DNA of 12,863 nucleotides from Methanocorpusculaceae archaeon UBA456 (lineage in GTDB: Archaea; Halobacteriota; Methanomicrobia; Methanomicrobiales; Methanocorpusculaceae), in contig DAJQ01000046.1 of assembly GCA_002496395.1 (NCBI GenBank), forward strand, positions 33,116 through 45,978, read 5' to 3'. Position numbers and translations under genes: made by a program. Below, piece after piece: positions 6,136-12,032 of the stretch. The notes below the pieces were generated by a model. That model was not told the origin of the DNA. It worked only from the letters and a program-made list of their open reading frames with translations, and made no database searches. The first letter of the stretch is position 1; each line of letters opens with the position of its first letter.

Positions 6136-6909
6136 CTATTCACCCCTATTCCCGCAGATTGGGCAGGCGGGATTCTTCTCAACTACGATAGTGTCGACCT
6201 CCGCCCTCTCGCCATCCCAGAGGAAGAGACGGTTTTCGAGGAGTTCACCTGTGCCGGTAAGGTATTTTATAACCTCGTTTGCCTGCACGATTCCGATGAA
6301 TCCGGCAGTAGTCCCGAGAACCGGAAATACTTCTTTTGGAGGGGCATGGGGGAAGATGCACCTGAGGCAGGCGGTTCTGCCGGGGATGATCGTTGTTGCC
6401 TGGCCCGAGTAGCCATGGATTCCTCCATGGAAGAGTGGTATCTCCGTCTCAAATGCCGCTTTATTCAGGATGTACCGTGTCTCGAAGTTGTCCATTGCAT
6501 CCACAATCCCGTCGGCGGTATCGATTAGGTCCATAATGTTCTCTGAATCGATGGTGGTGTGGTGTGCCTGAATGGTGATGTCGGGATTGATCGCCTGCAT
6601 CTTCCGGCTGGCTGATTCGCTCTTCCTCTCGCCAATGTCGCGGGTGAAATGGATGATCTGGCGATTTAAGTTCGAGAGATCAACGAGATCATTATCTGCG
6701 ATGATGATTCGTCCCACGCCCGCAGCTGCAAGATAGAGTGCAATTGGAGAGCCAAGCCCACCAGCTCCTGCGATGAAGATCGCGGCTTTTTTCAGCTTCT
6801 CCTGCCCTTCATCGCCAAAGAGCATGATCTGGCGGGAATAGCGTTTCTGTTCATCTGGTGATAGCACAATTCTTTCTCCAGCTATAATGTGTATGGGTTG
6901 AAGGATCAT
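6136..6909 (-). CDS. E1-like adenylyltransferase (HesA/MoeB/ThiF; UbaA-type)
   Basis: A 257-residue E1-like enzyme that adenylates the C-terminal Gly of ubiquitin-like sulfur carriers. Visible landmarks are RYSRQIMLFG (23-32), the ATP-binding GAGGLGSP (48-55), DNDLVDLSNLNRQ (72-84), the adenylation Asp in DAMDNFETR (137-145), and a zinc site made of CLRC (181-184) with CPIC (249-252). In E. coli MoeB a Cys lies in the loop before the GxxxPLIG helix. The matching place here is EVFPVLGTTAGFIG (193-206) and holds Phe195, with no Cys anywhere between 185 and 248. It thus looks able to adenylate but not to form the usual thioester. A partner sulfur carrier ending in Gly-Gly is encoded at 9431-9655. 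The start at 6909 has GGGTAAG about 8 bp upstream. Confidence 0.88.
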   Translation of the reverse strand: MILQPIHIIAGERIVLSPDEQKRYSRQIMLFGDEGQEKLKKAAIFIAGAGGLGSPIALYLAAAGVGRIIIADNDLVDLSNLNRQIIHFTRDIGERKSESASRKMQAINPDITIQAHHTTIDSENIMDLIDTADGIVDAMDNFETRYILNKAAFETEIPLFHGGIHGYSGQATTIIPGRTACLRCIFPHAPPKEVFPVLGTTAGFIGIVQANEVIKYLTGTGELLENRLFLWDGERAEVDTIVVEKNPACPICGNRGE

Positions 6910-7048
6910 ATCTGTTTCTTACCCTGCGCTACATAAAATGAGGCTATCAAAACAACGATATAGTTATGAAACTAAACAATTCATTGATAATGATCGGGTG
7001 CCCTCCCCCGCCAGTTCAGATCAGATTTATTAGTATAGGTGTAAATTG

Positions 7049-8266
7049 ATGGATGATAAATATCTAAATATTATTATTCTTATAATTGGTATTGCTTTCA
7101 TCTCAGCTCTTATACTAGCGACTTCTCCAGAAGTCGAACCCGTAGAGGAGATTGATTCCCTTAACTCAGATCAAATTGATGGTATGTATAATGATACACC
7201 ACTTGCCTTTGCAACACTCAACCATTACTTTGGAACAACTGTAATCCAACTAAATCAAACTCGCCCGGTTCCAGAGTTGAATAATCCAAAAACTGAAGAG
7301 CCTGAACCGGAGGTTGAGTATGATGATGCACTTTTCCTTGAGATAGTCAAAGACAGGGGTGAAAGTATTTCAGTTATTGCTCTGCTCTGCACTGAGGCGG
7401 TGAAGGGAGGAAATCGTCAGTTGCTGGTTGAGCAAAGTACGAAGCTTCGAAGCCTCTCTCAGGAAACATGGGATGATGTTGAGGCTCTGGAGGTATCAAA
7501 ACATCTCAGCGCTGAGAAGAGGAGTTTTCAGCAGGCAATGGTAAGAATGATAGCTACTGCTTCATTACTAACACGTGGCCTCCCGGGTTCTGATGGTGAA
7601 CGGCAGAAAATGGTTGTGGATATTCAGGGTGTCACTGATCAGCTTACCAATGCACGACTTGACATCTCAAAAAAGGCCTTTAAAATGCAAGGCAACCATC
7701 CAGCAACTGGTGTTTATCAGATCCGGGTTGATAGAACTGAGGAGCTCAATCGTGCAAACGGTGGGCTTGATTATTCACAACTCTATCCTCTTCCGGATGA
7801 CCTCATTCCCATGGGGTGGGGTTTCAAATACATGGATTCAAGAAAGAGTAATGATATCACTATTTCTCCACGGTATGCCCGTATACACTCAAGCTACTGG
7901 TATGAAGATGAAGGTACTGGAAATACGATTCATGTACATGCTCCAGAAGGGACTTCTTTTCTCTCTGTTCACTTCAGGATTACCCATAGTGGAAACCGTG
8001 ATGGGAGGTCATACACGATTCAGACCCCATCACTTTCGTCATTTACACTCCATGGAGTTGGTGAAGAGTTCACACCACTTAAGACACCCACATATACTTC
8101 ACTTGGGGAGATGTATACTCAGAAGACACTAAATCGAAATGAACTTTCTGAAGGTACAATCCTCTTTGAAGTTCCATTTGGGATGCGTACTGCAGATGCA
8201 TACATTACAGTAAACCTTGGATCTGTGTATGGAAAGCCAGGATGGGCTCTTGTTAACAGTCGGTGA
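7049..8266 (+). CDS. Anchored extracytoplasmic protein with DUF4352-like C-terminal domain
   Basis: A 405-residue protein with one hydrophobic N-terminal segment (residues 6-24, LNIIILIIGIAFISALILA), then an acidic and Pro-rich linker (28-92), a helical region (about 93-215) and a beta-rich C-terminal domain (about 255-400). The ending, with ITISPRYARIHSS, EGTSFLSVHFRITHSG and EGTILFEVPFGMRTADAYI, resembles the immunoglobulin-like DUF4352 domain found in secreted proteins. A role outside the cell or in the envelope is inferred and no enzyme motif is seen. ATG 7049 follows AGGTG at a normal distance. The gene is visibly richer in A and T than its neighbours and sits on the opposite strand, between the E1 gene and NcsA, so it may be an insertion. 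Confidence 0.72.
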   Translation: MDDKYLNIIILIIGIAFISALILATSPEVEPVEEIDSLNSDQIDGMYNDTPLAFATLNHYFGTTVIQLNQTRPVPELNNPKTEEPEPEVEYDDALFLEIVKDRGESISVIALLCTEAVKGGNRQLLVEQSTKLRSLSQETWDDVEALEVSKHLSAEKRSFQQAMVRMIATASLLTRGLPGSDGERQKMVVDIQGVTDQLTNARLDISKKAFKMQGNHPATGVYQIRVDRTEELNRANGGLDYSQLYPLPDDLIPMGWGFKYMDSRKSNDITISPRYARIHSSYWYEDEGTGNTIHVHAPEGTSFLSVHFRITHSGNRDGRSYTIQTPSLSSFTLHGVGEEFTPLKTPTYTSLGEMYTQKTLNRNELSEGTILFEVPFGMRTADAYITVNLGSVYGKPGWALVNSR

Positions 8267-8279
8267 ACTTACCACTGGC

Positions 8280-8287
8280 TTTTTTTT
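8280..8287 (+). terminator. T8 terminator after the anchored protein
   Basis: A run of eight T, 13 bp after the stop of the 7049-8266 gene, is a typical archaeal U-tract terminator. Confidence 0.55.
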
Positions 8288-8301
8288 CAGCATTATGTAT
8301 T

Positions 8302-8325
8302 AAAAAGATGTATTTTCACTACATC
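8302..8325 (-). terminator. Hairpin plus T5 terminator of the ncsA-like gene
   Basis: On the minus strand GATGTA (8325-8320), a 7-nt loop and TACATC (8312-8307) form a 6-bp hairpin followed directly by five T (8306-8302). It lies 18 bp after the ncsA-like stop, a bacterial-style intrinsic terminator. Confidence 0.6.
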
Positions 8326-8342
8326 ATCATCCCATCTCCTCT

Positions 8343-9350
8343 TTATTCGTCCAGTCTCTTTCTTCTGAGCACCCGGCACACCGCACAGATATCTCCGCTA
8401 CAGACCTCACCGCAACGACGGCATCTGGTCACCGCTCCCTCTCCCCGCATCCCCGGTTCATCTGCACCGATGATCTCCCGAACATCATCTCTGGCCGTGA
8501 TCAACCTCTGTCGTGTTCCGGGATACTGCATCTCCAGACTGCTGAGCATCTCCCGCGCTTCCCCCCGGAGTGCTGTGTGGGCATAGGGACATTCGGGGAG
8601 ATCCGTAAACGCTCCCTGCACCATCAGGTAGATCACAATCTCCTTCTCTGAGAGAGGAAGCAGCGGTTTTATTCTGGGGATGAAACAGTCTGGGTATCCT
8701 GATGCGGTATCCATCACCAACCGGGGAAGGTCTCCCCGGAGCAGGTTCATCAGCACAGACTGTGCCTCATCATCCAGATTATGGCCGGTTGCGATCTTCG
8801 TCGCTCCGGCACGCCGGGCACCCTCGAGGAGCGCTCTCCTCCTGAGGACCCCGCAGACGGTGCATGCCTCATCTTCGCGGCCTTTAAGTAGGGTGTCAAG
8901 ATCAGATCCGAAGAGCTCATCAAAACTGATGATCTGCTGCGGGATCCCGAGTTGCCTGACGAGTGCAGCTGCTGCCTCCATCGTCTCTTCACGATAGCCT
9001 GAGATTCCCTCATCGATGGTTATTGCAATAAGATCCGCGTTGGGGCTGATCGCATCGATCTCTGAGGAACCTGTCTCTGAAGATACATCCCCCCTGCAAG
9101 AGGCGAGGATCCCGGAGAGGATCATCAGGAGGGCAGTGCTGTCCTTTCCCCCAGAGAGGCCGACTGCGATCCGATCGGAGTCTGTAATCATGCCCTCCGT
9201 CACTATCGCATTTCGCACCCGTTCTTCACAATCCCTGATGAAATGGTCTGCACAGAGGCTGCGCTTCGGATCGCTGAGCCGGGCAACAGCAGGTTTTTTG
9301 CAGAGGGAGCAAGACTCACTCCTGCCATATGCTCCATCTCCTTTGCTCAT
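8343..9350 (-). CDS. ncsA: tRNA 2-thiolation enzyme, NcsA/Ncs6/TtuA family
   Basis: A 335-residue PP-loop ATPase. It has an N-terminal zinc knuckle (C14, C17, C33, H36), the PP-loop SGGKDS (66-71), CTVCGVLRR (163-171) giving C163 and C166, and CPYAHTALRGEAREML (254-269) giving C254. These three Cys are the expected Fe-S/sulfur-handling set of the TtuA/Ncs6 group. A second zinc knuckle is at the C-terminus (C310, C313, C322, C325). The family activates U34 (or U54) of tRNA by adenylation and inserts sulfur delivered by a ubiquitin-like carrier. AGGAGGAGAG precedes the ATG at 9350, a very strong RBS. The carrier gene lies 80 bp upstream on the same strand, so they may form an operon. Whether position 34 or 54 is modified is not decidable here, though archaeal NcsA is mostly linked with U34. 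Confidence 0.87.
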   Translation of the reverse strand: MSKGDGAYGRSESCSLCKKPAVARLSDPKRSLCADHFIRDCEERVRNAIVTEGMITDSDRIAVGLSGGKDSTALLMILSGILASCRGDVSSETGSSEIDAISPNADLIAITIDEGISGYREETMEAAAALVRQLGIPQQIISFDELFGSDLDTLLKGREDEACTVCGVLRRRALLEGARRAGATKIATGHNLDDEAQSVLMNLLRGDLPRLVMDTASGYPDCFIPRIKPLLPLSEKEIVIYLMVQGAFTDLPECPYAHTALRGEAREMLSSLEMQYPGTRQRLITARDDVREIIGADEPGMRGEGAVTRCRRCGEVCSGDICAVCRVLRRKRLDE

Positions 9351-9430
9351 CTCTCCTCCTTATTTTCTCTCTGTATGGCAGACATTTCTCATGCCCTCAC
9401 TTTGTTTTGAATACCATAATCAGGACGTCT

Positions 9431-9655
9431 TCATCCTCCATGGGAGACGGATACGATTCTGATCTCATCATCTCCGCGAGCTATGAAATCTTCCGGCACA
9501 AGAGTTCCATTCCTGATCACGATCACCGTTGTCGGGTTGCATCCAAACGCAAGCAGAATATCGCGAATATCCATTGAATCCGGCGGGAGGGTATGGTGGC
9601 TTTTGTCGGGGAGAATTACCTGCATTTCATAGTAATCTGGATCATATAGCATCAT
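9431..9655 (-). CDS. Ubiquitin-like sulfur carrier / SAMP (MoaD/ThiS/Urm1-like)
   Basis: A 74-residue beta-grasp protein ending SVSHGG. The C-terminal Gly-Gly (73-74) is the site that an E1 adenylates and converts to a thiocarboxylate. The pattern IRDILLAFGCN (30-40), VIVIRNGTLVPEDF (45-58) and DDEIRIVSV (62-70) is typical of ThiS/MoaD/SAMP2 proteins. Tandem ATG codons at 9655 and 9652 follow CAGGAG. Relatives would start near Met12, leaving a short extra N-terminal segment. It is the probable sulfur donor for the NcsA-like enzyme encoded just downstream, loaded by the E1 at 6136-6909. It could also be conjugated to proteins, as archaeal SAMPs are. Confidence 0.82.
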   Translation of the reverse strand: MMLYDPDYYEMQVILPDKSHHTLPPDSMDIRDILLAFGCNPTTVIVIRNGTLVPEDFIARGDDEIRIVSVSHGG

Positions 9656-9838
9656 AAAGCTCCTGATGGATGACGATCTCCTCTGCCACCCTGCTTCTCT
9701 GGCTTGTTCATCACCTCCGGATCAGCATTGTTTATCCATCAGAAGCACCAAGCAACTGTGAAAGCTATGCCATCAAGTATCGCAGGAAAGCAATCTCCCG
9801 TCATGCTCAGCCAGGGAGTGGCATCACGGGGGGATCTG

Positions 9839-10303
9839 ATGGAGAAAACCGCGAACGAGGCATTGATCGTTCTTGGCTGTCCCGAGGTCCCTGTCCAGCA
9901 GGCACTCGCCCTCTATGCCGCAGACCGGCTGAATGACGATGGATACACACTCACCATCGCAGGGAATCCCTCTGTTCTGAACCTGCTTCGGATATCTGAT
10001 CCCAAAAAGATGTATATCAGAGAGCTTGTGGAGCTCGAAAAATGTATCGATGAACTCTCACAGGAGATACGGCGGCCAGCCCTGGTCATAGCATTCATCC
10101 ACAACGATGCCGGGATCTCTTATGCATCAACGATCCGTTTCCTCTTCCATGGCCGTCTTGTTGTCCTGATCTTTGGGAGAAATGCAGAAGCTCTGGCAGG
10201 AGATCTTGATTGTTCCTGTGATCTCATCATGGATCCTGCTGTCCATAATCCCGGTAAACTCCGCCGCAAACTCGATCTGTTAATGGGGTGGGAGAAACGA
10301 TGA
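9839..10303 (+). CDS. DUF1890-family methanogen protein
   Basis: A 154-residue protein that I recognise as DUF1890, conserved in methanogens. Landmarks are ALIVLGCPEVPVQQALALY (residues 8-26), TIAGNPSVLNLLRISDP (39-55), FIHNDAGISYAST (86-98), VLIFGR (109-114) and AVHNPGKLRRKLDLL (134-148). The alternating strands and helices suggest a Rossmann-like fold, but no known activity is assigned. The frame is open far upstream. ATG 9839 is chosen because a GGGGGGA Shine-Dalgarno is directly before it and the family similarity begins just after. It is divergent from the SAMP gene, with 183 bp between. The stop overlaps an ATG (ATGA, 10300-10303). The next gene is its usual partner DUF1894. Confidence 0.82.
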   Translation: MEKTANEALIVLGCPEVPVQQALALYAADRLNDDGYTLTIAGNPSVLNLLRISDPKKMYIRELVELEKCIDELSQEIRRPALVIAFIHNDAGISYASTIRFLFHGRLVVLIFGRNAEALAGDLDCSCDLIMDPAVHNPGKLRRKLDLLMGWEKR

Positions 10304-10371
10304 GAGTAAAAAGAGAAAAAAGAGGCTTTTTGCCCGCAGAACAAACCGGGTCGGGGGTGGTGGTATCATGA
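10300..10371 (+). CDS. Possible 23-codon bridging small ORF
   Basis: A 23-codon frame begins at the ATG inside ATGA where DUF1890 stops and ends at the TGA inside ATGA where DUF1894 starts, so it fills the gap exactly with 4-bp overlaps on both sides. GGGGTGGGAG lies about 6 bp before its ATG. The peptide would be basic at its N-terminus (MRVKREKRGF) and then polar (PAEQTGSG). This could be a true small protein, a translational coupling device or chance. Nothing identifies the peptide itself. Confidence 0.3.
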   Translation: MRVKREKRGFLPAEQTGSGVVVS

Positions 10372-10655
10372 GCTGTGTACAGAATCTTGGGTATGAGGTG
10401 ATACTGGAATATACCTCCTTTAAGGAGAGCCGTGAGTATATCGAAAAGCACTTCACTGAAATCTACTATGTCGACCCCGGATTCCTTCTCTTTGAGAAAC
10501 GGATGATTGGCGTCCCGCCGATCGCGCTTGCCATTGAGGGTGAGGACACGGTGATCCTCCCCTACACAAAACCCTGTTTTGGGACCTATCTTCTCCGGGT
10601 GCAGGATAAGGAAGGGGCGGCTTATGTCCGGGCGAATGCGAGACAGAAACCGTAA
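10368..10655 (+). CDS. DUF1894-family methanogen protein
   Basis: A 95-residue protein that I recognise as DUF1894, a methanogen family usually adjacent to DUF1890. Motifs are YEVILEYTSFKESREYI (about 9-25), PGFLLFEKRMIGVPPIALAI (about 37-56), then ILPYTKPCFGTYLL (about 63-76). There is a Cys in PCFGT and another at residue 3. No known activity. The ATG at 10368 follows GGTGGT. The short C-terminal extension VRANARQKP is variable. It is likely co-transcribed with DUF1890. A G/T-rich hairpin and pyrimidine tract follow the stop. Confidence 0.8.
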   Translation: MSCVQNLGYEVILEYTSFKESREYIEKHFTEIYYVDPGFLLFEKRMIGVPPIALAIEGEDTVILPYTKPCFGTYLLRVQDKEGAAYVRANARQKP

Positions 10656-10659
10656 TTGT

Positions 10660-10735
10660 GGTAATGACGTCTATTATCCATTACCCCGTAATCCTTTGAT
10701 TTTCTTCTCCCTTCATTATCTCCTCTCCTTTTTCT
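10660..10735 (+). terminator. Hairpin and pyrimidine-rich tract after DUF1894
   Basis: GGTAATG (10660-10666) and CATTACC (10679-10685) make a 7-bp stem with a 12-nt loop just after the stop codon. It is followed by GATTTTCTT and a long C/T-rich stretch ending in T5. This fits the end of the DUF1890/DUF1894 transcript. Confidence 0.4.
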
Positions 10736-10802
10736 TGTTGTGGCGCTGTCAATGCAGGTTCCTTATTCGTAACCTGCCTCTGATCTGACCCCTCCCGGCT
10801 CC

Positions 10803-10827
10803 AGGGGGGGCACCGCCTGCCCCCTTT
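10803..10827 (+). other. Strong G/C hairpin, 10-bp stem
   Basis: A/G-run 10803-10812 pairs with 10818-10827: seven Watson-Crick pairs (GGGGGCA with TGCCCCC) plus two G-U and one A-U, closing a CCGCC loop. It ends in TTT, so it could be a terminator stem or part of a structured RNA. Confidence 0.5.
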
Positions 10828-10946
10828 CGCCTGTTCGGGGTTGGCGACCTGCGGTCACCGAGCGGAGCTGATCGCCCCGCAATGAGGATTATGGCGCTAT
10901 CGCGCCAGACTGTTTTCATTTGGCTCCGATTCTCACACTATCCGAT

Positions 10947-11041
10947 GACAACCTGCATCGCCCATTTATCCCGGTTCATCCACAGAGGCTCGCTGAGCTT
11001 ACCTATTCCTGTTACCCCGACCGGTTCCAGTGAGCGATGCC
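10947..11041 (+). repeat. 95-bp structured repeat, copy A (candidate ncRNA)
   Basis: Copy A matches copy B at 77 of 95 positions without any gap. The same fold fits both: a closing helix of 7 bp (GCATCGC 10955-10961 with GCGATGC 11034-11040); a 6-bp hairpin with a 3-nt loop (AGGCTC 10986-10991 with GAGCTT 10995-11000); and a weaker hairpin TGTT-ACC with GGT-TCC-AGTG (11010-11016 with 11023-11032), where TCC is bulged. The longest identical block, 10968-10990, lies largely outside the stems. A short minus-strand frame also runs through it without gaps, but lacks a start codon in this copy. The function is unknown. Confidence 0.5.
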
Positions 11042-11064
11042 TGCTTTCCCTGATTATCCTGATG

Positions 11065-11082
11065 CCCCCTCAGGTGAGGGGG
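11065..11082 (+). other. 7-bp G/C hairpin between the repeats
   Basis: CCCCCTC (11065-11071), loop AGGT, GAGGGGG (11076-11082). It is a perfect 7-bp stem with a tetraloop, placed between repeat copies A and B. There is no T-run after it, so it is not an ordinary terminator. Confidence 0.45.
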
Positions 11083-11209
11083 GATTACTGGGGGGTTGCC
11101 TTGGGTACCGTATGTCACTGCACAGGTCTTTCAGGTTGGAATGAAGAACTTGTAAGCGCAGTTTTTAACATACAACACACCCTGCCGCCCCCATATTAAC
11201 ACAAAACGA

Positions 11210-11304
11210 GACAACCCGCATCGCCATTAGATCCCGGTTCATCCACAGAGGCTTCCCGGGCTTACTCATACCCGCTACCCCCACCGGTGCCAGCGGGCGA
11301 TGCC
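11210..11304 (+). repeat. 95-bp structured repeat, copy B (candidate ncRNA)
   Basis: Second copy of the element, 263 bp from copy A. The closing helix is 8 bp (GCATCGCC 11218-11225 with GGCGATGC 11296-11303). The first hairpin is AGGCTT 11249-11254 with GGGCTT 11258-11263 around CCC, keeping pairing by two G-U pairs where copy A has C-G and U-A. The second hairpin is CGCT-ACC with GGT-GCC-AGCG (11273-11279 with 11286-11295), all Watson-Crick here, with GCC bulged. It ends 9 bp before the HEAT-repeat gene's stop. The matching single-stranded block is 11231-11253. Confidence 0.5.
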
Positions 11305-11313
11305 CCCTCTCCC

Positions 11314-11850
11314 TTACCCTTCCGTCCGCTCTGAGAGTACTCTGAGCGCCTCCCATGCAGCATCCTGCACGATATCCTTCTCATCATCGAGCAGGGGCCG
11401 GATTAGATCTGCAACAGACGGATCGCCGATCTTCCCGAGCGCTTCAGCAGCAGCTGCCCGGACCTCAGCCCGCTCATCCTTAAGCAGTTCTGAGAGTGGA
11501 GGGATTGCTACCGGATCCCGGATCTCGCCCAGAGCCGCAGCCACACCCCGGCGAACCCACCGATCAGCACCGTCGAGGCACCCGATCAGGGGCTCAACTG
11601 CAGTTGGATCGCCGATGGCACCAAGCGACTTGATTACGACAAAGACGACATCGCTCTCTGGATCAGAGAGAGATCGGATCAGCGCAGATACCGCAAGCGG
11701 ATGACGGAGCTTTCCAAGTTCGGTTGCCGCCTTCACCCGGTACGGGATACTGACATGGGTGAGCTGTTCGACCAGAATATCAATACTCTTCCCATCCCGA
11801 AGCACCCTCCTCTGGAGAACCTCCATCTCATCTTCTTCCCTGATCTCCAT
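11314..11850 (-). CDS. HEAT-repeat protein (PBS lyase-type repeats)
   Basis: A 178-residue protein made mostly of tandem helical repeats of about 31 residues. The pattern AAxxLGxIxDPxAVxPLIxxL repeats near residues 41, 73, 104 and 135, with a partial last unit at 160-171. The first 35 residues are charged and lead into the array. Such repeats act as protein-protein binding scaffolds, and short all-repeat proteins of this sort are common in methanogens without a defined partner. No lyase activity should be assumed. ATG 11850 follows GGGAGGGG. An in-frame GTG at 11871 is a less likely start. It stands alone, with no clear operon partner. Confidence 0.82.
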   Translation of the reverse strand: MEIREEDEMEVLQRRVLRDGKSIDILVEQLTHVSIPYRVKAATELGKLRHPLAVSALIRSLSDPESDVVFVVIKSLGAIGDPTAVEPLIGCLDGADRWVRRGVAAALGEIRDPVAIPPLSELLKDERAEVRAAAAEALGKIGDPSVADLIRPLLDDEKDIVQDAAWEALRVLSERTEG

Positions 11851-11978
11851 GCGCCATCCCCTCCCTATCACCTTCTACTTACCCTGATCTGAGGTAAAAG
11901 TATCTACTGAAACCTTTTCTACCGGTTACAATCATTTCAATTGAATGACATCCTCTTGCTGAAGTGCGCCTTATGGAC

Positions 11979-12003
11979 GTCAGGGAACAATTTGCTACCT
12001 GAC
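11979..12003. terminator. Inverted repeat downstream of the PIN gene
   Basis: GTCAGG (11979-11984) and CCTGAC (11998-12003) form a 6-bp stem around 13 nt, 30 bp after the stop of the minus-strand PIN gene. No T-run follows on that strand, so termination is only a possibility. Confidence 0.25.
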
Positions 12004-12032
12004 AGTGAGATATAGATGGTATGGATTGATCC

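Larger units (their letters stand above)
10656..11313. other. Gene-free, hairpin-rich stretch with a repeated element
   Basis: No convincing protein gene was found over 658 bp. Open frames here lack start signals or family resemblance and run through hairpins. The stretch contains, in order: the probable terminator of DUF1894, a very stable G/C hairpin (10803-10827), a further folded G/C-rich block (10836-10907), repeat copy A (10947-11041), a 7-bp G/C hairpin (11065-11082), and repeat copy B (11210-11304). Conserved secondary structure suggests one or more non-coding RNAs or a repeat family. Confidence 0.7.

Noticed and set aside
7575..8132. A 185-codon + strand frame inside the anchored-protein gene
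   Set aside because: It overlaps fully in another frame, has a low-complexity Leu/Ser/His composition and no start signal.
9704..9838. Upstream extension of the DUF1890 protein
   Set aside because: The strong Shine-Dalgarno and the start of family similarity both point to 9839.
10955..11040. tRNA-like look of the repeat (7-bp closing helix and a GGTTCA motif)
   Set aside because: GGTTCA lies near the 5' side, not in a T-arm, and no D-arm or anticodon arm can be drawn. It is not a tRNA, and a permuted tRNA order also fails.
10882..11199. A 105-codon + strand frame through repeat copy A
   Set aside because: It runs through hairpins. The same frame in copy B meets a stop (TAG) early, so the repeats do not preserve it.
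10656..11313. CRISPR array
   Set aside because: There are only two imperfect 95-bp copies 263 bp apart, with no short regular repeats or spacers and no cas genes.
11165..11356. A 63-codon minus-strand frame through repeat copy B
   Set aside because: Its start lies inside the HEAT gene, it has no RBS, and copy A lacks a matching start. It is kept only as an alternative reading in the findings.
11932..11948. Near-palindrome TCATTTCAATTGAATGA
   Set aside because: It has one mismatch, is A/T-rich and has no clear relation to a promoter or gene end; likely chance.
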